DNA of 64,000 nucleotides, taken from the NCBI RefSeq assembly GCF_001949145.1, contig NW_019091499.1:235821-299820 (forward strand), read 5' to 3'. The notes beneath the pieces are model-generated. The model did no database searches, was not told where the DNA came from, and saw only the letters and a program-made list of their open reading frames with translations. Positions 44,101-55,300 of this stretch are shown here, piece by piece. This DNA comes from Acanthaster planci (lineage: Eukaryota > Echinodermata > Asteroidea > Valvatida > Acanthasteridae). The translations under genes and the position numbers were made by a program. Position 1 is the stretch's first letter; every line of letters begins with the position of its first letter.

Positions 44101-44891
44101 ATACACAGGCAGGCTTCTTCTTGTTACCTAAGTTGTGTATAGTTAAGAAAAATTAGTGAAAATACCCATTTTTAGAAAACTGAACACTCTTTTAAGCTGG
44201 AGCTTTATTGATGGTTTCTCCTCCTTTAGCTACTGATAACCATAACCCAAAACTGCCATCACAACTGTTGTCCATAAAGAAAGAAACCTTGTGTGAACCT
44301 GGTTTATTCCTCAAAGGGTTCACACAGCCTGTATTATGTGGACCTCTTTTGATTGTTATGGTACATGTACCCGTACATGTACACGTATATTAGGTTTACA
44401 CATAATGTGTGTCAGACCCAAAGGGCATCATCATCATCATTAACATGTAGGTTACAAAGCACCCTCAGTTGATCACAGGTACATGTATCATGCATGTATA
44501 CGAGTAAGTGTCAATTTAGCTGCCAGCAAAGGCACTTAGATTAGTGGGCATGCTCAGCGGTGTTGTAATCGAGACCACTTACATGTAAGACCTTCACAAG
44601 ACTACACGAGACCAGCACAAGACCAACACAAGACTTCCAGTCTGAATTCAAGTCACAAGCTATTAAAAACTGCAACTAACGCATTCCTGTGTCATTGTTC
44701 ACCCTATTACCTGTGACTTGTCTTGTGCCTGATTTTGTGTCTGGTCATGTGATGGTCTCTTCTAGAACGCTGATTTTCAGTGGCCATTCTGAATTTTTTT
44801 TTTGTTTTCAGCCTCATCTGGTGGACGGACTTGCAGGACAGTCACCCAGCGGGTTGGCAATACCATCACAACATACACAGATTGTTCATAG
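40921..44891 (+). CDS. DNAJB9: DNAJB9 (ERdj4), four coding exons
   Basis: DNAJB9 is an ER-lumenal J-domain co-chaperone. It drives BiP ATP hydrolysis, helps ER-associated degradation and represses IRE1 in mammals. Exons 40921-41140, 42668-42987, 43716-43833 and 44812-44891 splice in phase into 245 aa (human 223). Residues 1-24 are a signal peptide ([20 protein letters not shown]). The J domain spans about residues 26-90 (EDYYKLLGV ... YHPDKNK, HPD at 55-57, ending [18 protein letters not shown]). A Gly/Phe/Asp-rich middle with [20 protein letters not shown] follows. The C-terminus [19 protein letters not shown] is the diagnostic tail of DNAJB9 (human CRTVTQRRGNMVTTYTDCSGQ). There is no KDEL signal, as in the mammalian protein. 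An acceptor at 40897-40898 suggests a 5'UTR intron. Confidence 0.93.
41141..42667 (+). other. DNAJB9 intron 1
   Basis: Noncoding. Its first 140 bp repeat ACATTACAGGTAGACTCATGTGCCTGTT-like sequence twice (about 41155-41190 and 41205-41245), a short tandem duplication just after the donor. Confidence 0.5.
42668..42987 (+). CDS. DNAJB9: DNAJB9 exon B (end of J domain, G/F region)
   Basis: The acceptor is TTGAATACCAG and the donor GCAGGA|GTAAGT. The reading is [20 protein letters not shown], then a Ser/Gly-rich region, then [16 protein letters not shown] and [20 protein letters not shown], as in vertebrate DNAJB9 (FNFNFDDLFKDFGFF). Confidence 0.88.
43716..43833 (+). CDS. DNAJB9: DNAJB9 exon C
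   Basis: The acceptor is TTGTGTGTGCAG and the donor CATG|GTAAG. It encodes [20 protein letters not shown] and then [19 protein letters not shown], corresponding to human GGGLFDDMFEDMEKMFSF. Confidence 0.82.
44588..44758. repeat. Foldback repeat of CACAAGAC words in DNAJB9 intron 3
   Basis: The left arm (AGACCTTCACAAGACTACAC, then degenerate CACAAGACC units) is answered on the right by GTCTTGTGCC ... GTGTCTGGTCATGTGATGGT, its inverted counterpart. The right edge lies about 50 bp from the exon D acceptor. Confidence 0.55.
44812..44891 (+). CDS. DNAJB9: DNAJB9 exon D (conserved C-terminus)
   Basis: The acceptor is TTTGTTTTCAG. It encodes [20 protein letters not shown] then TYTDCS and TAG. The two cysteines of the tail are kept. 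The human terminal GQ is absent. Confidence 0.9.
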
Positions 44892-46324
44892 GTAAAACTT
44901 GTCAGATGTCTGCAAGTACATGTATGTGTGAGGTGCTTTGGGTGCAATACATCTGTGTAACAGAAGTTCAAACCATGCATTCACTTAATGAAGTAATTCT
45001 CAGTTTTTGTTCCAAATTAAATGAATGTCAAATGACATCTAACACACATGACAATGGGCGTGTGTGACTGTCTGGGCATAGGCATATTTTTTTTTCCAAC
45101 AGCACAAGGAGAGGCAAAACAACAGGCAATGGGATTTACCAGTGGCTTGTTCGTTGCAATATGCAACCAGTAATTGTAACCAGACACAGGTAGACTTTCT
45201 TTGCTTCATTATTTATTCAGCGCTACAGATTGCAAAGTAGCTCTACTTACCATATTTTTTTTGAAAGGAAACTTAGGTGATCTCTTCATTATGTGCATTT
45301 ATTGGTACAAATGGATGCATCTCAAGAGTATTATTCATAGAATAATTTCAGTCTGATTTGTGTTTATATACTGTTTTCCAATTATTGCATGCATATCACA
45401 ATATTGTTGATGGAATATTTTTAATCTGATTCTGTTTTCCTATTACTCAGATGAGGGAGAGATCTATATTTCTTTAAACTTTAACTTAACAACTACAGTG
45501 AATTTACTATAAATTATTTCTAGTGAAAACAGATTAAAAGCATTGAGCAAGATAAAAGAACCCCTTGTGGCTAGCAAAAGTATTGTATGGCCTGACTCTA
45601 TGGTGCCAGAGCTTTCATTTCTTCTGGTCATTCAGGAATTTTACGTGCATGTTAGATTTTAATTTGAAATCAAAATGAGTTAGAAAAATAAGAAACCTTC
45701 AGATGTGATTTTTCCTAAAGCCCAAACAACATACATTTCCTGAACTGCCAGGCAGTTAGTGAAATACATGTATACATCTGTTGTTTGGTTTACCAACCGG
45801 CAATCTAGGAAAATGTAAGCAATCAGTTGAGATGAGTTTTCAAAATAATAGAAGTTATACTTCTCAAAGAGATGTTGATGGAATCTGAATTGCTTACCGA
45901 TATATTTGAGTATGTTAGAAGTCAAATGCAGTTGAGTGAACATAGTCTGTAAGCCACAAATTTAACAGTACTGTCACTGTCGCTGATAGACACTTTTCTG
46001 TTTCCTTTTTGTTTTCTTTATTCATCGCATTATAGGGAAATTAGGGCTGCAGATGTTTTATTTAATGTAAAAGAAAACGAAATGACAGACCATGTTTTAG
46101 TGCTGCAATATATGTTGGTGGGGCTGTTGTTTTAAAAGAGGGTACACTGGCAAGTTTCAAACTTGGAAGAAGTTTGAAAGCTTTCATCATTGTTTTAAAA
46201 AGAGCCAAATATTTCTCTATATTTTGGATTCAATAATGTAATTTTCAGTTGGTCTGTAAAAATCTTGTAAACACTGAATACTTGTAAATATGATACATGT
46301 AACTTCATTAACAACTGCAATAAA
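44892..46324 (+). other. DNAJB9 3' untranslated region, presumptive
   Basis: AATAAA at 46319-46324 is the first convincing polyadenylation word on a plausible 3'UTR, which would be about 1.4 kb long. The stretch is AT-rich with no coding frame. Confidence 0.5.
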
Positions 46325-49041
46325 GATTAATCATTATAGTTGAATAAGGTGATTTTGAAAGTATGGGTTTTCAAGTGAGATTTGTATTCGTGTTTTTGCC
46401 CCTTGCTGGTATAAATACATGCACATGAAGTTTCAAGATTTACAAGCCGTGTTCTAGCTATTGCTGGACCATGAGACTTTATTGTTAAAAAAACAAAAAT
46501 GATAAGTGCACCAGGTGTCCTTGGCCATCTGACCTTTCACTTCCGGCGATATCGTACCTAGGTCTCCATGTACATTTGTTTTCACTGTGCCCGTTATTAC
46601 GTGAAAACGAGATTGTACAACGTTGCTAAGATTTACCTAGTTGACATCGCGCTGTTGTTGTCAACAAACGTCAAATAAAAAATTAGAGTCTTTCGTAATT
46701 GAAGTAGAATATTGCTCTAAGTTTACTACTCATAAATTACAATGGTATTTAAAATATTTTCGTCTGTTTTTATTTCGATTTTCACGACGGACTAGCATAA
46801 AATTTCAAACTGTAAATATTCATTTGTGTACGAGACTGCTGCATTGCACTGCTCTTCATGTATTTAAAATTTTCGGAATGGGTGGGTCAATATTATTTTT
46901 GGCAGGATATTTCTCTTTTAGGTCAGGTGATTTTTCAGTTTCTATAATTATTGATATACTGGCAAATATCTTCCATCCAAAGCCTCTTTTCCGATTTGGA
47001 TTTTTTAAGAAGTAACTGAACGGAAAAAATTACAAATTCTAAAATCTTTGCACGTTATTTTTCTGGAAGCGCGCCATCAGGGGTCAGTGCTTCCACTTTC
47101 AAGGAAATTTCCTTTCCTTATTTTAAGGAAATATTTAATTTCGAAGGAAATTTAAGGAAATGAAAAATCCAAGGACATTTTGAGGAAATCCCCCGAATCT
47201 AAAGAAATTCCAAGGAAGTTATGAAATTCTGAGCAAATTCTACAAATATTCTCAAACTTAGCAGCAAACTCTACATTTCAAACTCTGCAATTATATTCTG
47301 TCAGATTGATTTAGGATGACTGGAAACAAGACTAGTAGAATAAAACGTTCTGCGCGTGCGCACAAGTTTGTCCCGTCATTCCGATCAGATAGTATAATCT
47401 TTGATTCAGATCAATATCACCACCCATGATGCACACAGCCTGTGGTTTTTGTTTAAGACCGTGAGTTTGAGCATTGTACTAACCTCTGCTTATCTTCTAG
47501 CAAACAAACATAACAGTTTTTTTTTTTTTCATTTTGACCGTGGAAGCACTGTCAGGGGTCAACTTTCAGGCCCTATTTGTAAGCACGCAAGAACTTCATT
47601 ATAAATAGCGCCCCCGGAATGAATGAAGGCCGGGCAAAGGGGCCCCCACCCCAATGCCTTTGTCGGCGTGGAATGATGTCACTAACATGATGAGCAAAAC
47701 GGTAATATGCATGCAATTATTATTGTCTCATAGCCTATCATGACCCCCGCCTTCTCCACTCTTGTTTCCAGCCTCAAATTCTTCTTCATGGTAATGCAAC
47801 GTTTTCCATACAAATGGTTGTTCTTAACGAATGTCAAAAACTACACCACCGTCCTCACCTCAATCAAGGAGGAAGGAAAAGACCTCAACTGATGATCATG
47901 CTCAATTAAAATCCATTCATGGAATATTATGTTGTAGAAGACCTGATTTTTTCCCCACAGGATACCCCACGCGCATGTGCTATGATCTCGTACACCTGTA
48001 CATGTACTGTACTTATGTGTGGAGATTATGACAGAACATTCTGGCCATATGTGCATTAGCATAATTATTCTCGATGAAAGCGCTTATGACATCATTTTTG
48101 ACGGTCATGATTGGTTCGGCGTAAGTTCGCCCCCTGTATTGTGCAATTACATACATCCCACCCATCGGCTGTCTGTCGGCCTGCTGGCCGGCCGAGAAAG
48201 ATGACTATGAGGAATGCAACCCAAACAACTTGGAATATGCCCGGCATCCGGCTTGCGTATTTTTGGCCTGAGTCCTACTGCAGCCTTAGACTTGTGAAAG
48301 TCCCATGCACACAAACAATCGAAGTGAGCCAGTTCGGTGTTTGGGTATCGGAACAAAAGATTTATTAAAGCACGCGTGAATCTGCGTACTCTGCTGATGT
48401 GACAGACTTGCGTGCATGTGCTGTTGGGCTACCCAACCGCCTTACACTGTAATCAGCAACTAGTCCCCAGGCACATTGATACATTGAAGTAAAGTAGTTA
48501 CAGAGAAAGATAAGGCCCTTCAATTTATTAGTTAAGTTTTTTTGCAACATCTTCTTTTTCTTGTCACGGGTCGCGAGAAAACTGAACAGAAAGCGTCGAA
48601 ATCGTTCCATCCGGTTGGAAAAAAATACCAGCTTGCCCGACTTGAGCAAGTCACAGGATGTTGGGCTATCTATTGCCGCTGGTATCCGACGCGGCGTAAA
48701 TTATCTTTTTCCAAGGTTTAACGTTGAAACTTTGGCATTCAGCTCGGGGGACCATTTATGAACTGTCTAGTCTAGTCTCGTTCGTGTCGTTTGGCCCGTC
48801 AGTGCGCCACAGTTGGTTCTCCAAACGTGCCACCCGCTCAGTCTGTGATTCGCACACCCGCGACGTAGCGGGGAAACATTGCTGGAAAGTCTGGACAAAG
48901 TTGCTTGGATACAGGCGGAACTCGTCAACCCTCTGTCTACAAATCAGCGAAAATTAGACGCAATTTGGGAAGGACTCAGTTATCAGAACTTCGCAGTCCA
49001 ATCGGACGTTATTTTTGTGGGGTTGAAACCCAAACCTCACG
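46325..49041 (+). other. Intergenic region and 5' side of the large disordered-protein gene
   Basis: It contains a hAT MITE (47085-47551). From about 48560 the sequence becomes CpG-richer and is probably the promoter and 5'UTR of the next gene. Short frames here have no recognisable similarity. Confidence 0.45.
47077..47559. mobile_element. hAT MITE with perfect 8-bp target duplication
   Basis: The element spans 47085-47551. The left end CAGTGCTTCCACTTTCAA and the right end read inward (CAGTGCTTCCACGGTCAA) are TIRs. TCAGGGGT directly flanks both sides (47077-47084 and 47552-47559). CAGTG-type TIRs and 8-bp duplications define the hAT superfamily. The interior has degenerate AAGGAAATTT words on the left. 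There is no transposase. Confidence 0.85.
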
Positions 49042-49305
49042 ATGAGCGTGCAGAGCCAGCGAACTGGCGCATGCAAGAGCGACATCGACCCGATCGGTGT
49101 TTCACCCGGCCCGGCCAGCGACGAGTCTGCCATGACTCAGACGCTTAATACCGGCGGAGAAGCCTCTTCGACCTCGGGCGCCGCTGCAGACTGCAGTATG
49201 GCCACCGATAGTGGAGGAGGGGAGGATTCTCCCAGAGACTACAATAAGCGTAAATACCACGCCAGTAAAATGGATCTCAACCTGAAGATCCTTCGAGATC
49301 AAATG
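49042..49305 (+). CDS. Large disordered protein, coding exon 1
   Basis: The exon encodes MSVQSQRTGACKSDIDPIGV through to NKRKYHASKMDLNLKILRDQM (88 codons). The ATG is the first in this frame after a stop and follows a CpG-rich leader. A more upstream start through alternative splicing cannot be excluded. Confidence 0.7.
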
Positions 49306-52300
49306 GTGAGTTAATAATGACATGCATGAGTTTTGTCACAAGAAATTATGATAGAAATCAGTAATGTATATGTTCTGCTGTTTTAGGAAATTAGACCGAA
49401 CCATCTGGGGTGAATTTTCATCCTCCGATTCGGAATTACCCTGTGACGTGCATGTGGATTCATTTTGTGTGTACGAGAATAAATTTAAGTTTGGTAGAAA
49501 AGCAAAGGAAGATATTATTTCAGAGGGTCAACTTTGTCATTTAGGTAGACTGTTCGAATGCTGGGATGCAGCGTTTATGATACCACCCAGAAATAACCAA
49601 GGGGACCCGGAACGAGCAAGTCCAATGTGTTCTTCGGGGGGGGGTGTCACCGCTCCTTGGTTCATATCGCTAACTTCGATTCGATATTTTAACTAACAAG
49701 GTCAATACAATGTGAAAGTACCTTTGACGTTGGGGGTTAAGTAGGTTCAAACACAACCAGATTATTTTCGCCGGATTTAGCCAGGAGGCACATGGCATGA
49801 CGTTTGGTGGTGAACCAAGTGAAGTGGGGTGTTGTAGTGAGTTACCTCTAATGGTTTTTCCATCACCAAGTGACGTGCCATGCATCATCGCATGGTCCCT
49901 GATGTAGTATCTTACAGTAGTCTTTACTGACTAAAAGAAACCAGTGTTATATACGGCTTTTAAAATGACTTATAGGCCTTATTATGTTTATAAAGATCTG
50001 GCAAAAAAAGCATTTTATTGGATATTTTTCAAGTCTCTTTTGAACCTCTCTAAATTTACTCTGATATGAACTTCTCATAACCACACGCCAGTTGAAATGA
50101 ACCAAAAACAAAAGAAAAAACCCAAACATACAAGAAAAAAATTGAACTTGACAAAAATTACAAATCATTTAGGCTGAGACTTTGTTTTATTGATTTTCCT
50201 TGCCCTTATTCAAAAAATGATTTTCCGTACGGAAATTTCCACTTCCCATTTGCCCACCTTTAAATGCCACATCATCGAGAGACGAGAATGCAGGCTTCGC
50301 TGATGACACATTCTGCACAGGCCACAAATATTCAACTCACTGATTCACTTTCACGGGCTATGGATGGGGCATTTTTTTTCACAATTCTCCTGCACAGCAG
50401 ATCAGACCAAGGGAGAAGTCGACTGCAACATGTGTGAACGATCACTGTGGGGCACTAAATGTCTTGAAGGTGCGGTCAACCTCTGTCTCATTAAAGTCTA
50501 TTTAATTAATGAGGCCAGTCTGTGCCATTTGGTTTAGCTTTATCGGCATCACCGAAAAGTAAAGAATGCAAATGTACCCGCATTTACAAGAAGAGTAATA
50601 AATCGAAATCAGAATTCACTCTGCAAGTAGTACACTAAAAAAGATTGGGAAAGAATTAGTTTCCAAAATGTGGCCATGGACGTATCAAAGAGTAACCAGC
50701 TTGTTTAGTAACATAACTCCAGAAAAATTCGAAAGGAAATGAAGTTTGCATTCTCAAATTTCCACTTCCTTTGTTTTGATTTATGCTATTCTCATTACTA
50801 AATTTCAAAACTTTCATGCAAAGTGTTTGCAAATGTAACTATAACCGTTGCCGTTATCAATGATACAGGCAAAAAAACTATCACGACTGGCTATACGTGT
50901 ATTTTATTCAGAGGGAACGTAATGTTAATTTCAGCATTCATGGTCGCCATGTATTAACACTTCGCTCACACCAGTCTTGAGTGTTAGTCTAGTTAGTTAG
51001 TCTTTTCTGTTACTGTTTTAATTATTTGCCTTTCACTAATCAGTTATAATTTCGCCGTCCACGTGCATGGTTCTGTATAAACTGGCTTGTAATTAACAGT
51101 GCGGAATTCGCGGTATGCAAGCTCGTGTCAATATGTTGGAGCGGCATATTTGGAACAATCTCCTGCACACATTGACTCAATTATGAATTAAGCGCATCGA
51201 AAAGCCCCCAGTATTTATCAAAAACAGGTAAATTGTTCAAAGCGAGATGGTTCATTGGAAAATTGTTGCACCACGCGCGTCAGTTTGGGCAGACACGGGA
51301 GACCCCTTCCCTTAATTCGCCAATCAAAGTGGGAAATTTTTCATGTTTTCTTTTGTCTCCTCCACTTTCTTCTCTCCGGTCTGCTTCAGAATCTTCGTTT
51401 TGTCTTTGGTGGACTCACTTGAGCAGGATAAAGAACCCCAAGCCTTATCTCCCGTCTCAACATCCCTTTCTTCCCCAATTCGGTCGTGGAGTAGCACTCG
51501 TAGTATTAGTTCTGGGGGTTTTCAAGAGTGATGAATGTCCTCAGCGCATAGATGTCACCGTATAAATTACACGGAGTTCATCTAGAGCTTTTTCTCAGAG
51601 GAACCGTTTCTCTGTCGCAAAAATGGGTTTTGTTTCGCCACTTCCGTCGACAGACTCATGCCGTTCTTTTGGACAAAACCACTTAATAGAAGCCTTGAGT
51701 GTAGGAGATCGAGAGTTTCATGGGCCTCGACACTCTTTACTCAAGAGGTCCTTTTGACTTTCCATGTATTAAAACTGAAACCTTTCTTTTATTGTCCGCA
51801 TTCTTGCGTGTCAAGCTGATGATCACGGAAACCGACACTCTCAAAGTCAAAAGTTTAAGTGCGATAATGGTAAAAAAAACATATCGTGACGATTACCCCA
51901 GGGCGGCACAGTTCAACTCATGCTCCAACACCGACCTCTGGGGTATACATCTCCTGTAATCTGTCAGTCTGCTCTGGGATCACGCCGAGTTTCTCGAGGT
52001 TTGGTCTCAGAGACCGGTCGTAAATCACTCCCTGATATAGGAGATTGTTAAACTGAGTCTCTCCAAGGTCTTGGCTTTGCCTCCGGCGTAATAAGGCTAT
52101 CAACTGTCGTCACCTTGACAGTTTACGATCGCAGCCGACGACAGAGGGGAAACCGACTTGACCTGATGCTAGCCAACCACGGAAAAACTGTTCGAAACCT
52201 TTTTATAAGAGATGGGACAGCGGTGCGAAATATTCCGGTCAACAAGTTTGAAATCATCTGAAAAGGCACCATCAACCTGAACAATGTGACACGTTTACTG

Positions 52301-55300
52301 CTCGAAAACATAAGACGTCTTCTGCTTCTTACTAATGCAATATATTGAAATGTTTGAAGATGGGCATAACGTAGTGGATGATCTCAATTTATATCGAGTC
52401 TAAAGTCCACGACTTTGGCCGACAGTTGTGGGGAACGTTTCGAATGTCGACGGCGCTTGTCTTGTTTAAGTTTTAATGGCAGCATCGCTTAAACGGTACC
52501 ATGGCTTAAATTGTTGATGTCCGTTTACAGTTCATAAAAATAGCAACGAAGGTTGACTAGCGTCTGTTGATAAAATCCATGCAGACTTTTCGCCTCCACG
52601 GGCCACCGTATAGTAACAAGCGGGCGGTTCGCGTTTACAGTTTTGAAGGAGCTACTCTCTTGTGCTGACGTGTAGACACCTAAAATAAATGCTTGCATTT
52701 TACATAAATTTATGAACATGATTTCGTATCTCTGAAACAAGACACAGAGATGTTTAAAGTGTAGCTGCAATAAATTGTCTAATATTCTATTTCAAGATAT
52801 GAAACTCTTTTATAATCGTATTTGGTTAAACGCAGTCAAAAACAATTAAAATAACCCATGCTTTCCTGGACAACTGAGGGCGCTGTTGCTGTAAAGTCAT
52901 CTGGGGAAGGCGTGGTTCAGAGCACAAATGTTTCTGTTCAACTTGTGAACCCAGAATTTACCTACTGGAATTTAAGAAACACTTAATGCTTGCTTATTGC
53001 TAGGCACTTAAAACAACAACTTGGTGAATCAGCAAGAAGAGTGAACTGAGTCCAGCAAAATTTACAAAAATGCAGGACTTTTTGTGTACAAACCAAGGTA
53101 CCATGGTACCATTGAGGCTTTCTTCCTGAGATGACACTAAAGTTTTGCTCGTTGAAATATGAATATTGAATATTGAAATGTTCATTAGCATAAAACAAAA
53201 AAGCAGTAAAAAAATCTTCGAAATAGCGAAACAATAGTTGAAAATAAAGTTAGCTGAGACACAAAGGTGCATTTTGAAATTCTGTATTAAATAAATTGAA
53301 TGCAGCTACCTTTTTAAGGTTGAACGATATGTATTAAGCGAGAGATGTTGTTATTGTGCATAAGAAAGTATGAGAAACATTGGTATTTTCCCAGAAAGTC
53401 TTTCCGTAGTTTGCAAGAAGACAAACTTGGTCGACTACTCTCGCTGTGTCGACCGATGATTGCGGAACTGCAAAAAAAAATCAAAATAGGCAAACAGATA
53501 AACAGTAACAAATTGTTCAGAAAGGAACGCAGTTTGGAGATGCAACTTGACCATAACCGCTGTAAAGGAGGAATTTCACTTGACAGAGGCCTAGCTAGTT
53601 GCTTCTTTCGCTTTTTGGTCATTGTTTTTGAATACCAGCAGATGCACATGCACACGCAGCGTCATAAATTTATTGCAGACACTGCAAATACTTGCCCATG
53701 AAATTCAGTGACCTTTTTTTTCACTCTAGTCTGAGTATAACCCGTCGTTCAACGGAGCCCATAGCAGCTCCTTGTTTGTTATTCAATAAGCGCCTTTTAC
53801 AGGTTTACCCCCAACAAATGGTATAAATTATCATGTAAGTCTTAATTAGTGATTGTTTTTGTATCCTTTTCAACCCTCAGGCGAACCTAACGTCTTCTGG
53901 CAGCTCGCTGTCCCGTCAGTTGGCATCCATGCATCGTAACATTCAGGAGATAAAGGATGACGATGACGGTGAGGAAGCCGACTCTGAGTATGAGTCTGAT
54001 GACGAGCAGAAACCAGGCAACATCAGGGACGCTGTAGACACTGAGGACGATGTCAACAAGATGAGCGACTTGGAGAAAGACTACAGCGAGCCCAAGCTGA
54101 AAAGATCGGTGTCTACCTCCAGCCGAAGCAAGAAATCAAAGACCGGGTTGCGAGACCCCATCGCCAACGAGGCGACCGATGGAAGTCAGGCAAGGCGGAA
54201 CGGAAGCTGGTCCAACAGCCGCCAGGAATCTGTCGAGTCTTATCCTGACTCAGACAGCGAGTGCAGCCAATGTCTGTGTTGCAACTCCATGGCTTCTTAC
54301 AGTAGCACCCCATGGAGGTACATAAGCCGAGGAGAGGGTTCCACCATGGATGAGGAGAGTGACAGCTCGGAATACTTCTCAGACGATTCTGAGTACTCCA
54401 CCACGACCTCCAACATGCCCTCCGTTGACATCCACAAACGTCTCAGCCCCTTCTACTGCCCAAGCGATCAAGCGGAAACTGGGTCGCGAGGTGACAGTGA
54501 GGAGGGGCGATTTGATGATGCCGACCACGAACCGGTTGTTGATCATCGCATGAGCCCGTTGGGCTGCGAAAGTCCACGGAAAAGTAGTTCTCAACCAGAC
54601 CTGCCGAGCATGTCCCATAAATCTGACACAATGGTTGTTGAATCAGACAAACCCAAACCTGAAGAGAAAGTAGAAGAGGCAACAGGAAGTCAGGAAGATG
54701 AGAAAGCAGTCAAAGCATCTTCCCTGATCGGACTGTTTAAAGCACAGGAATCTAAGGCCAAGGAGGAAGAAAAGGCCTCAGTGGCTAAGGCCAAACGAGT
54801 CGAAGAGCTTCGCCGCAAGAACTCGGAGATCCGTATCAAAAACGAGCAAAAACGGAGAGCTGAGCTTGAAGAAAAGCTGAAGAATAAAGCTAAGGTTGAC
54901 ACGGTCTCACCGAAAACATCGCCTCTCGTGTCGGAGAATGACGACAGTGAAAAGGTGAACGTCAAAGATAGGATTAGCAGTTTCGAAGGTCAAAAGAAGA
55001 CCAAAGACAAAGAGAAAACTGAAGAGGCCGGAAAGAAGGAATCCAAAAAATCGGAAAATGTAGAAAAGGGGACGAATACAGACCCAGATTCCGTACAGCA
55101 AATGCCAGACGTGATACCTGACGTCACAGACGAAAAAATCAGCCAGGAACTCACAGAAGCCCAGGGTGATCACGACCAACATAAGTCTCACAAATCCAAA
55201 CACCACAAGATTGCTAAAACGACGATTGAAATCCCCGTCTCGTGCCTACCCGAGGAAATCACCAATCCGGAGCCCGGAATGACCTCCGACCAGCCCACCA

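Larger units (their letters stand above)
42988..44811 (+). other. DNAJB9 introns 2 and 3
   Basis: Noncoding apart from exon C. It contains a (CAT)n-like run near 44429 and a foldback at 44588-44758. Confidence 0.5.

Noticed and set aside
53345-53701. 118-aa plus-strand frame before the acceptor of the large-protein exon
   Set aside because: It has no recognisable motif, no matching splice phases, and starts at the edge of an interspersed repeat. The 49305/53881 splice joins cleanly without it.
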